This document shows, piece after piece, positions 34,250-41,395 of a stretch of DNA of 64,000 nucleotides. Location of the stretch: the NCBI GenBank assembly GCA_035567895.1, contig DATMPC010000083.1, positions 1 through 64,000 of the forward strand, written 5' to 3'. The notes below the pieces were generated by a model. It was not told where the DNA came from. It did not search any database and saw nothing but the letters and a program-made list of their open reading frames with translations. Made by a program: the position numbers and the translations under genes. This DNA is from Terriglobales bacterium. Its GTDB lineage: Bacteria > Acidobacteriota > Terriglobia > Terriglobales > Acidobacteriaceae. Each line of letters opens with the position of its first letter. Within the stretch, counting starts at the first letter, position 1.

Positions 34250-35064
34250 GGCTTTTCCTCGGTCCAGGCGCTGAATGGGTTGTGTGTGGATTTGCGAACT
34301 TCCGCGATCAATTCCCGAACGCGACTACGACGGCTATCGATGCGGTCAATCAGTTCGTTGATTGCGTCTGGATCGATCCATTCAGGCGGCAGATCTCCTG
34401 CCATGTCTCCGAGTTTCAGTCGAGAGAAGGTCTCGATGCGACTCAGCCAAGGCTCGAATGAATGCCAGCCGGTGATGTTGCTATAGACCTCCCTTTTCGC
34501 ATAGATCCCGCGTAATGGGCTGTCCGGGAAATTCCACTCTCCGGCATTGAAGCAGTAGCCGAAGTCAATAAAATGAGCGCGGAATTTCTGTTTTGATCGT
34601 GGGCGGCAGAACACGGCTTGCCGACCGTCACAGTTGCACAGCCATTTGTCCAGAGCACACGCGCCGGCAAATTCCTCCACGTTTTCGATTCGTGGAAGCA
34701 CCGACTCGGGCAAGTAGTCGAACACTTCGCCCTCTGAAATGAAGCGCGAGCCAAATGCCATGCCGTGCGAACATTTCAGTGTCGAATTGGAAAGCTGGAT
34801 CACCAGCGACGGCGCGCTCTCCACGAGTTTAGGAGGCACGTAGAGAATGGCCGGTTCTGGAATCGTGAGTCCGATTGCGCGACCAATTGAGCAGGCGAGC
34901 CACTCATTGGCGAGCACGCGGAGCGACTGTGGGTTGTTCGCGAACTTGACCACATAAGCGTTACCGTCACTTGCGATGAGCATGTGCGACTGTGCTCCTC
35001 CTCTCATGGCGCGAATGTGGCCTGTCGCAATCAGGAACGAGCTGGATATTTCTTGTGGGTTCAT
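34246..35064 (-). CDS. HipA-like kinase domain protein
   Basis: 272 residues from the ATG at 35064 (CGGAGCACCA); the frame continues upstream to 35175 without family features. The HipA_2-type kinase core is visible: HMLIASDGNAYVVKFANNPQSLRVLANEWLA (nucleotide-lobe lysine in VVKF), ALDKWLCNCDGRQAVF (catalytic Asp loop) and HFIDFGYCF (DFG). HipA kinases phosphorylate translation factors such as glutamyl-tRNA synthetase; this subfamily is usually encoded without a HipB antitoxin, and no HTH partner is seen here. The only candidate partner is the coupled 169-residue gene. It could be a toxin, a stability module or a regulator. Confidence 0.8.
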   Translation of the reverse strand: MNPQEISSSFLIATGHIRAMRGGAQSHMLIASDGNAYVVKFANNPQSLRVLANEWLACSIGRAIGLTIPEPAILYVPPKLVESAPSLVIQLSNSTLKCSHGMAFGSRFISEGEVFDYLPESVLPRIENVEEFAGACALDKWLCNCDGRQAVFCRPRSKQKFRAHFIDFGYCFNAGEWNFPDSPLRGIYAKREVYSNITGWHSFEPWLSRIETFSRLKLGDMAGDLPPEWIDPDAINELIDRIDSRRSRVRELIAEVRKSTHNPFSAWTEEKP

Positions 35065-35224
35065 TGGTGCTCCGAGAGCACGCGCAGTGTGGGCGGGGAA
35101 ATGGCGATCTGACGTGGTGCGCGTGCGGAGTGGTTCCACGAGATCGCCAAACCGCAACGCGACTCGGACGGTCACGTCAGCGAATTGCCATTTTGGGTAT
35201 TGCGGGGTGGGAGAGCAGGAAGAA

Positions 35225-35261
35225 TCCGAGTCGGAGAATGTCTTTGTCTCTCTGACTCGGA
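35225..35261 (-). terminator. Stem-loop between SWIM-zinc and HipA-like genes
   Basis: TCCGAGTC (35225-35232) pairs with 35254-35261, with inner GAGA/TCTC pairing. On the minus strand it is followed by a pyrimidine-rich TTCTTCCTGCTCT, fitting a weak terminator after the SWIM-zinc gene. Confidence 0.45.
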
Positions 35262-35281
35262 ACAGGTGGGTACGGCATCAG

Positions 35282-36193
35282 TCAGGCAGCGGCTTCGGGC
35301 AAGAACTCTTCGATAGTCTTGTATCCGCCATTGTTCTGACCGACTTTTACCGAGCAAGGAAGATGGAGTTCCATTCCGGCTTCGATCTCGCTTGCCGGAA
35401 TGTCGTAACCGCTCGCTTCCAGACGCTCCGCCAGTTCTTCCGGGCGGCCGAACACGCGCACCGTCTCGCCGTTCACGTCCACCTTCAAGAACAATGACTC
35501 GCCCTGACGAGTCTTCATACGGTCGATCTTGGTGATGACCGCAGGAACAGGGCTTGTCTTGGAAGCAGCCGTGACGCGACGAGGCTTGATCGGCGTTGCT
35601 GTTGCCGCGCTCGGCGAATCGAATTCGCGACGAGCATTATTGTCTGAGGGTGCGCCGTTCTTGGCCGCCTGCGAGGCCAGGCGTTCGAGCAACTCGTAGG
35701 CGTAGGAGGCCGTTTGGCTATCCTGCGCCTCGTCGTTGGTCACGCGCGCCTGAACCTCAACCTGTACGGCAGCCTTTCCGTCCGTCTGGACGCTGCGCCG
35801 GATGCGAAAAATGAGCGGAGACACCTCCGCATTCGAATTCCCATTCGCCTTGACGGACCCGTTTCCGTTCGCAGGCGATGAGACTCCGACTTGCGGTGCT
35901 AACGCAGTGATCGCCGCCGCAGCAATGTGCTTGCAAATCCGCCCTTCCTGCGCAATGCGCACTTGGAAATCGGGACAGGTGCATGAGCCAGTGCCGTGGA
36001 GGTCGAGTTTCACCTTGTAAGCGACTCCGCTCTTGTTGGTCACGATGAACTCCGGGAAATCACCCGAAACGTGCAGGCGATTCGTTTTCATTTCTTCCAC
36101 TGCCCGAGCCCAGCGATTACCCGCCTTCGATTGAAGGAAAGTGAGCGCCAGGGAGGCCGATTGTGGATCGACAGCTTGTGTTGCGAAAGACAT
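35282..36193 (-). CDS. SWIM zinc-finger protein
   Basis: 303 residues. The start has AAGGAGAACCACAA. A SWIM-type zinc finger is seen at ~residues 72-92: GSCTCPDFQVRIAQEGRICKHI (C-x-C...C-x-H), a DNA- or protein-binding fold. A variable Asn/Ser-rich linker follows, then ~residues 225-300 with ITKIDRMKTRQGESLFLKVDVNGETVRVFGRPEELAERLEASGYDIPASEI, possibly an OB-like C-terminal domain. Position next to the sliding-clamp gene suggests a role in element DNA replication or maintenance. A recurrent TGTGGATTG motif lies at 36210, before the ribosome site. Confidence 0.78.
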   Translation of the reverse strand: MSFATQAVDPQSASLALTFLQSKAGNRWARAVEEMKTNRLHVSGDFPEFIVTNKSGVAYKVKLDLHGTGSCTCPDFQVRIAQEGRICKHIAAAAITALAPQVGVSSPANGNGSVKANGNSNAEVSPLIFRIRRSVQTDGKAAVQVEVQARVTNDEAQDSQTASYAYELLERLASQAAKNGAPSDNNARREFDSPSAATATPIKPRRVTAASKTSPVPAVITKIDRMKTRQGESLFLKVDVNGETVRVFGRPEELAERLEASGYDIPASEIEAGMELHLPCSVKVGQNNGGYKTIEEFLPEAAA

Positions 36194-36341
36194 TTGTGGT
36201 TCTCCTTTTTGTGGATTGGGTGGCTGGAATCGCCGTTCCCGCTCGTCCGCGGGGCCAGCTCTCCCGTGACGCCAGCCGTTGTGGGTCAGCGTGGGAGTAC
36301 CGCCGAACTTCGTGGATTGGGTTCTTTTTGGGTAAGGGGTT

Positions 36342-36350
36342 TGTGGATAA
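36342..36350 (-). promoter_or_regulatory. Perfect DnaA box (TTATCCACA)
   Basis: The minus strand reads TTATCCACA exactly, in the 164-base gap between the sliding-clamp and SWIM-zinc genes. Further copies of its core (ATCCACA, plus-strand TGTGGAT) are at 33326, 33684, 34285, 36162, 36210 and 37486, most shortly upstream of start codons. An origin or a DnaA-controlled regulon is possible; a chance 9-mer cannot be excluded. Confidence 0.4.
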
Positions 36351-36357
36351 AGCTTGT

Positions 36358-37470
36358 TCAGTCCCGCAATGGCATAAGCAGGTGCTGATAGCGGAACGCG
36401 TCAAAGACGACCACTTCGGAGATCGTTTTCGGGAACAGCTTCATCGAGACGGTCTCGGTCTCAATGCTCTTCACGTATTGCGTGAGGTACTGATGATTGA
36501 GGCCGATGTCTCGGGACTTTCCCAAAACGCGTGCGTGCTCCAAGGCGACACGGTTGGCCGTGCCATCGTTTTCGGCCTTGATGCAAGCTGGTGATTTCGA
36601 CAATTCGAGTTTCACCATAGAGTTGGGGGCCTTTTTCGCAGTGGGTGCTAGTTTCGTCAGTCCATCCAACAGCTCATCACGCTGAAACACCACTCGGCTT
36701 TCAAGTGGAGTTTTGGGAATGACGTTCTCATAGTTTGGGAACTGCCCTTGGCTCGGTCGGGCGATGAGCATGGAACCATCTGAGACCAAAAACAGGTTGT
36801 GCTCAGTTTCCTCCCGGCAAGTCGATAACTTGACCCAGGAAGATTCGCCCGAGAGCTTGCTGAGTATGGCTGCTGTTGAGCGGAGAAGCAGAGTGGAGAA
36901 CTCCGAGTTCGTTCCATGCTTTGCTGCTCCTTCAACGACTGACAAACGGTGTCCGTCTGTGCCCACGACGCGAAACTTCGATTCACGCATTTCAAGTTTG
37001 ATCGTGTCGGTGCAGTACCGAGTCGATTCTGCGGAGAGGCAAAACGCCGCCTTGTTCAGTGCCGCTTCGAGTGCCGAAGCAAGAATCTGCCCCCGAAAGC
37101 AGAGTTCCCCATCGGGAATTCGAGGAAAATTCTTCGGCTCAATAAAGGGCAATTCGACCACGCGTCTGTTCGCTTGTACTTCAAACTTGCTGTCGTGAAT
37201 CTTGATCTCGACGGTCGGGGCAGTTTCGGTTTTTACGGCTTGGTAGAGATCCTTCGCCGGAACCAGTACATCGACGTTCAATGTCGGCGCGCTAGGCGAA
37301 GGAACAGAAACAATGAGGCTGTTATCCAAGTCAGTTGCGGTCAAATCGAGACGGCCTTTCACAACTCGCCATCGCAAGTTTTCCAGCACCGGCAAGGTTC
37401 CTCGTTTCGGCACTACGAGACAAAGCCGTTCGAGTGCCGTTTTGAGTTGATTAGTGTCGATTACGTTCAT
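36358..37470 (-). CDS. dnaN: DNA polymerase III beta subunit (sliding clamp) encoded on the element
   Basis: 370 residues from the ATG at 37470 (AAAGGAGC). It is full length for a bacterial beta clamp: domain 1 with VVPKRGTLPVLENLRWRVVKGRLDLTATDLDNSL, FIEPKNFPRIPDGE; domain 2 with KAAFCLSAESTRYCTDTIKLEM and VGTDGHRLSVVEG; domain 3 with RPSQGQFPNYENVIPKTP and the C-terminal HLLMPLRD (usually MPMR). The C-terminal pocket residues for clamp-binding motifs look retained. Chromosomal dnaN normally sits by dnaA; here it lies in an ICE between SWIM-zinc and relaxase-side genes, so it is a second, element copy that could support element replication. Confidence 0.92.
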   Translation of the reverse strand: MNVIDTNQLKTALERLCLVVPKRGTLPVLENLRWRVVKGRLDLTATDLDNSLIVSVPSPSAPTLNVDVLVPAKDLYQAVKTETAPTVEIKIHDSKFEVQANRRVVELPFIEPKNFPRIPDGELCFRGQILASALEAALNKAAFCLSAESTRYCTDTIKLEMRESKFRVVGTDGHRLSVVEGAAKHGTNSEFSTLLLRSTAAILSKLSGESSWVKLSTCREETEHNLFLVSDGSMLIARPSQGQFPNYENVIPKTPLESRVVFQRDELLDGLTKLAPTAKKAPNSMVKLELSKSPACIKAENDGTANRVALEHARVLGKSRDIGLNHQYLTQYVKSIETETVSMKLFPKTISEVVVFDAFRYQHLLMPLRD

Positions 37471-37597
37471 AGCTAAAGCTCCTTTTGTGGATGAGGGCAT
37501 CCTCGCGATTGATCGCGTGATGCAGTTGTGGGTTGATATCGGAGTTTTTGTGGGATACGGAAAGGATTTGTGGAAGTGAAAACTTGGAAATACGAAA

Positions 37598-38494
37598 CTA
37601 CGCGATTTGGGCCGCCATTACTGTCGGAGGCGGCAAATGACTCTGCATTGAAACAGGCGTCGGCTCGAATGCGCGGTGCAGCGCGTACTGCGACAAGATT
37701 TCGAGCTCGTAAAGCTGCAGAGTCGAGAGCACAATCTTTTCCATCGTGCGCTGGTGCTCAAATTCGGCGATCACCTGTCCGTCGTTTCGTTTCCGCAAAC
37801 TGAACTGATTTGCTGGATCGCCAAAGCGGATAGGAATAGCTCTCTCCTGATTAACAGCGCGACGGGTGAAGACAGCCAGTGTCGCAAGATCATTGGCTTT
37901 ATTGACGCAGAACTGTGAGCGCCAGAGTGGAGTCTGCACGTCGAATCGCACACCGTGACCGCAGACGTTCAGTCCGACGCTAAGCGAAAGTTCGTCACGG
38001 AGCAGCAGATCAACCTGCTCATAGGCAAACAGAGCACGCTTTGCTAGCGCGTGCATTGCCTGAACCTCACCGGGATGCAGGTCGAACCGAGCGACCCGTT
38101 TCCCATCATCACGGACGGCAAAGAAGACCCGCAGCCGGCCCTCATCGACCTGCTCGTAAATCAGGAACTGGGCAAAGCGTCCGTAGATCTTGTTCTTCGA
38201 GACACCGCCGTTCGAGCTGAACAAGTCTCCCTCCGAGCAGATGGTGTCATCAAACGGGCTCTCCTGTTCGCCGCCATCCGGTTTTTTCGAATCGCGCAAC
38301 TGGAACTGCTCAACGCGACGCTCGACCGCTCGCATGATTGCGAGCAGATGGAGTAATTGCTCAATTGAGTCAATGCGGGTTTGGACTTCGACCGACTCTC
38401 GGCGTGGAGTCTGAGCAGCTACCGTTAACGTTAAGCCAGTGCCACCCACCTCCCCCTGAACTCGGCCGTATTGATTTGCGATCAGAGTGTTCAT
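37598..38494 (-). CDS. Element protein of unknown function with internal repeat
   Basis: 298 residues, start behind CCGGAGAACTTCT. Two segments look alike: RVFFAVRDDGKRVARFDLHPGEVQAMHALAKRAL (~125-160) and QFSLRKRNDGQVIAEFEHQRTMEKIVLSTLQLYELEILSQYAL (~228-270), each a strand pair with DG turn followed by a helix. This layout recalls PC4-like single-strand-DNA-binding folds, but I do not claim it. Located between the sliding clamp and the relaxase, 18 bases upstream of the relaxase frame's end. Confidence 0.65.
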   Translation of the reverse strand: MNTLIANQYGRVQGEVGGTGLTLTVAAQTPRRESVEVQTRIDSIEQLLHLLAIMRAVERRVEQFQLRDSKKPDGGEQESPFDDTICSEGDLFSSNGGVSKNKIYGRFAQFLIYEQVDEGRLRVFFAVRDDGKRVARFDLHPGEVQAMHALAKRALFAYEQVDLLLRDELSLSVGLNVCGHGVRFDVQTPLWRSQFCVNKANDLATLAVFTRRAVNQERAIPIRFGDPANQFSLRKRNDGQVIAEFEHQRTMEKIVLSTLQLYELEILSQYALHRAFEPTPVSMQSHLPPPTVMAAQIA

Positions 38495-38512
38495 AGAAGT
38501 TCTCCGGTAGCC

Positions 38513-39601
38513 TCACTCCTGCCCTTCCACGGGTTCCGGTTGAGGCTGAGTGTCAATTTCAAATTGGGTGGTTTTGGGGAGCGTGGGAAGGATTGATTTG
38601 GGTATGACCTTATCGGTCGGAAATATGAGTGCTTTGAGCGAAACAGTGTGGCCGTCAGTCGTCGCTTTGATCGCTCGTACGCACTTTCCTGCGGCATCGG
38701 CGTCCACAAGGTTGGAGTTTCGCAGCAAGTTATAAACGTGACAGTTTTCCGGCAGGGTAATGTTGTGCAGCGTCCGAAGGCGTTCACGCACCAAAAAGAG
38801 GACCGCCGGCATTACAACCGCCGTTCTGCTTCCAGAGACAAAGACTTGGCCGCCGAGCATATTCACGTTGATCTCACCGTTGACGATCATCTCCTGCAGG
38901 ATGCGCAAAAACCATCCGACTTTGCTGTCAGGGTGGTCGGCTATTGCGGGATGAGCACGCTCGACACTCGCTTGGTCGGCTTTGGAGACAGCTCGTGATA
39001 CTGGATCGTCGCTATCAAGCGTGTCGTGACTGCCCACGAGTGTCGCAGTGATCTTCTTAATTCGCGACGCTCCGAGGTAATCAATGTCATCGGGCGTAAG
39101 GAGCTGGCGGAATAGCAGAGAAGGAGAAAGCAGAGCATGATCGCCGTGTTCGCGCTCCGGCTTCCATGTCAGCGTCGGCGATTTCCGGTTGCGCTTGACG
39201 AACTCCACGTAAGGTTCGGCGAACGGACGCCAGCGTGTGTCGCCGATTCGCAAGTCCATCTCGAAGAGCTTGCCGATGTCATGACAGAGCGCCGCGATGA
39301 ACGCGGCGTACTGCCAGCGAGGTTTGTTGCGGGCCGTTTGGAAGCTGTCTCGGGTGCCATCTGGCCGTCGTTCCGTGATGGTCGTGCCGGCGAACTCCTC
39401 CAGCGCTCGCAACGCTACTTCAAGCGAATGCTGGTAAAGACCGCCTGGGCGGCTGTGGTGATGGTTTTCGCTGGCCGGGAGATCTCCGATCAAACAGCGA
39501 AATCGATTCAGCAAAGCCTCAGCGAGCTCGTGCGAGCGAAAGTCGAGCGACAGCCGGTACAGAATCTGCTCGTCAATCGATTTCGTCTGTTGCATTGCCA
39601 T
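38513..39601 (-). CDS. MOBH-family relaxase (TraI_2 domain)
   Basis: 362 residues from the ATG at 39601, which has GGAGGTGTC; the frame extends upstream into the hairpin array. The MOBH signature is clear: IGDLPASENHHHSRPGGLYQHSLEVALRALEEF, followed by the HD-type FIAALCHDIGKLFEMDLRIG and DALLSPSLLFRQLLTPDDI. These His/Asp residues bind metal in this HD-related relaxase family, which nicks oriT and pilots the strand to the coupling protein. It is shorter than SXT-type TraI (~700), lacking a long C-terminal extension apart from ~100 residues. The six-hairpin array directly upstream is a possible oriT. Confidence 0.88.
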   Translation of the reverse strand: MAMQQTKSIDEQILYRLSLDFRSHELAEALLNRFRCLIGDLPASENHHHSRPGGLYQHSLEVALRALEEFAGTTITERRPDGTRDSFQTARNKPRWQYAAFIAALCHDIGKLFEMDLRIGDTRWRPFAEPYVEFVKRNRKSPTLTWKPEREHGDHALLSPSLLFRQLLTPDDIDYLGASRIKKITATLVGSHDTLDSDDPVSRAVSKADQASVERAHPAIADHPDSKVGWFLRILQEMIVNGEINVNMLGGQVFVSGSRTAVVMPAVLFLVRERLRTLHNITLPENCHVYNLLRNSNLVDADAAGKCVRAIKATTDGHTVSLKALIFPTDKVIPKSILPTLPKTTQFEIDTQPQPEPVEGQE

Positions 39602-39611
39602 GACACCTCCA

Positions 39612-39783
39612 TTGCGGGTGGCTGTGCCACCCGCAAGACCCACCCGCGAGACCCACCCGCGCGGGTGGGTCGTCAATGGAATGGTTAAAGGCGTCGCGCC
39701 GCGACGCCTTTAACCGGTAAATCTCGGCTGAGATTTACCGCCGACCGCAACGCGGTCGGTGACGACTCGGCGCTACGCGCCGA
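39612..39783. repeat. Array of six consecutive perfect hairpins
   Basis: H1 39612-39636 (11-bp arms TTGCGGGTGGC, loop TGT). H2 39650-39671 (11-bp GACCCACCCGC, no loop; the left arm is repeated directly at 39637-39647). H3 39683-39715 (15-bp GGTTAAAGGCGTCGC, loop GCC). H4 39716-39739 (10-bp GGTAAATCTC, loop GGCT). H5 39741-39759 (8-bp CCGACCGC, loop AAC). H6 39767-39783 (7-bp TCGGCGC, loop TAC), overlapping the end of the gene at 39773. Every arm is a perfect match and the six sequences differ. It lies just upstream of the relaxase start. Confidence 0.9.
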
Positions 39784-40042
39784 CCAACGCTTCCTGCTGC
39801 AAAGGCTGACCGCGAAACGTTGGGATCGAGGTGTTGCGGCTGACCACGCCGCTGACGGTCAGCGTGGACTCCTCTCCGACCGGCAGCTTGTGCGGTTTCT
39901 CGTCCCAGATTTCAACCGCGTAGTTCGCGCCCGCAGTATTGTCCGAGTCCAGCACCAACAGGTTGGTCACATGTGTCTCTTTTAACCCGCTGGCATTGAC
40001 CCTTCGCGACGAACACCGCAATACCGTGCCCGTTAACTTCAT
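39773..40042 (-). CDS. Small OB-fold-like protein (89 residues)
   Basis: Start behind GAGGAGAAACAGCG, overlapping the upstream stop as ATGA. The sequence MKLTGTVLRCSSRRVNASGL...VTNLLVLDSD...NYAVEIWDEKPHKLPVGEESTLTVSGVVSR reads as a five-strand beta-barrel, similar to small OB-fold proteins in conjugative elements, and might bind single-stranded DNA. No family assigned. Its last codons form part of hairpin H6. Confidence 0.65.
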   Translation of the reverse strand: MKLTGTVLRCSSRRVNASGLKETHVTNLLVLDSDNTAGANYAVEIWDEKPHKLPVGEESTLTVSGVVSRNTSIPTFRGQPLQQEALVGA

Positions 40043-40776
40043 CGCTGTTTCTCCTCAAACGAGATATTGACTTGTGGAATCGGTGTTCTCACCTGGTATG
40101 GCTTCAGCGTGTCTTGGGTAAACCTACCTGCGATGGGTTGGGCAGCCCATTTCCGGTAGAGCCGGGCACGGCCCTCGGAACTGACCACCACAATCAGACG
40201 GAAATCCGAAGCAGTGTGCTCCAAAACCCGGCCATAGCGCTCGGTGAGCGTGCGGGTCTGATACTTCGGCGTATTGTCCGGTCGATCCACGGCAGCGATG
40301 CATAGCTTGCCGTCAGCTCGCCGGAGTAAGAATTCCTGCCACAGATAAGGATGCCCGGCGACGTGCGGAAGCGCGTCGGTCGGGCAGCCAGCAGCATTTA
40401 GGACCGTGATCTTTTCCGAATGAGCAAAGGTGAACTCGGCTGGCCAGGTTCTGGCCTCTAGATAGAAATTGACGCCTAACAGCTTGCAACGAATTGTCGG
40501 GGGCGTATGCCGCCTGCGTGCCATCAGGTCGGCGCCCACCAGGCGCGTGGCGGACATTGTGACCTGATGGATTACGGGATAATTTGCGATTTGCCGCAGG
40601 AAGCCCGCATTCTTGAGCACCTGCAACTGGGCGGCAACACGCGTCGGCGAATTGGCAAGCCCGAGCTTCTGCGCCTGCTCTGGCGTGCAGTAACCGCCCA
40701 GATATACAAGCGTTCTCAAGAACGCCCCTCTACACTCGTCCAGCAACAAGAGTCGTTTCGAAAAACGAATACTCAC
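40039..40776 (-). CDS. Winged-helix, replication-relaxation-like protein
   Basis: About 245 residues from a GTG at 40776 (GGAG and GGA upstream); the frame is open to 40908, but that part overlaps the neighbouring gene's end. An N-terminal winged helix is suggested by RGAFLRTLVYLGGYCTPEQAQKLGLANSPTRVAAQLQVLKNAGFLRQI. The rest (NFYLEARTWPAEFTFAHSEKITVLNAAG...LWQEFLLRRADGKLCIAAVDRPDN...RLIVVVSSEGRARLYRKWA) resembles replication-relaxation-type accessory proteins near relaxase genes. Family assignment is tentative. Confidence 0.6.
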   Translation of the reverse strand: MSIRFSKRLLLLDECRGAFLRTLVYLGGYCTPEQAQKLGLANSPTRVAAQLQVLKNAGFLRQIANYPVIHQVTMSATRLVGADLMARRRHTPPTIRCKLLGVNFYLEARTWPAEFTFAHSEKITVLNAAGCPTDALPHVAGHPYLWQEFLLRRADGKLCIAAVDRPDNTPKYQTRTLTERYGRVLEHTASDFRLIVVVSSEGRARLYRKWAAQPIAGRFTQDTLKPYQVRTPIPQVNISFEEKQR

Positions 40777-40855
40777 GAATATCCACACTCCATCAACATA
40801 GTCGTGGTGGATTGCGGTCCTAACGAACCGTTGTGGGACGCGAGCGATGGGACGG

Positions 40856-41395
40856 CTAAAACTGTGTCGGCGCATGGAGAATGAGATTTCGAGTATTGAA
40901 CATTGCAAAAACAGCGATCAGGAGAACCAGCATCATTGCCGGTATTGCTATAGGCGCAGTCACCCACAGCAACGCCATTATGGGAATCAGTTCAAGTCCC
41001 GTCAGCGCGAGGCTGAACCGCATCGGCGAATGAATTTTGATTAAGCTCCTTTGGCTCGCACGGGTCCACCAGCCCTCAAGGAATCCAATCAAGAGCGGAA
41101 GGAGCAATGCCGGGACAAGATGCAGCAGAACGAGAGATCGGAATGTCACTAACTCGACGGCACTCCACATCTTCTGGCTCATCTTTTCACGGAACGGCTC
41201 TGGAAGAGACGCGAATAGCCGAGCCGTGTAACGCGCGCTTGCGTGCTGGAAGTCCGTGAGTATTGTTTCGGGAATGACGCTCGATGCTGCTACCCAGCTC
41301 CGCTGGATAAGGTTCGCGCTCCGACCGTCACTGATGAGCGACGCCAGAGAAACGAACAGCAAAATCAAGATGCCAATCCACAGCAGCCTCATCAA
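40856..41395 (-). CDS. DUF4400-like integral membrane protein of ICEs
   Basis: 179 residues with four hydrophobic segments: LLWIGILILLFVSLASLI (~4-21), SLVLLHLVPALLLPLLIGFLEGWW (~85-108), LIPIMALLWVTAP and IAIPAMMLVLLIAVFAMF (~140-168). The size, topology and location directly after the TraD-type coupling gene fit the PFL_4697/DUF4400 membrane proteins that accompany MOBH ICEs. Start overlaps the coupling-protein stop. Exact role unknown. Confidence 0.72.
   Translation of the reverse strand: MMRLLWIGILILLFVSLASLISDGRSANLIQRSWVAASSVIPETILTDFQHASARYTARLFASLPEPFREKMSQKMWSAVELVTFRSLVLLHLVPALLLPLLIGFLEGWWTRASQRSLIKIHSPMRFSLALTGLELIPIMALLWVTAPIAIPAMMLVLLIAVFAMFNTRNLILHAPTQF

Noticed and set aside
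39612-39783. CRISPR array
   Set aside because: The units differ in sequence and length and there are no spacers; no cas gene is present.
40777-40908. N-terminal 44 residues of the winged-helix gene frame
   Set aside because: They overlap the end of the membrane-protein gene and have no domain features; a GTG at 40776 with a purine-rich leader is better.
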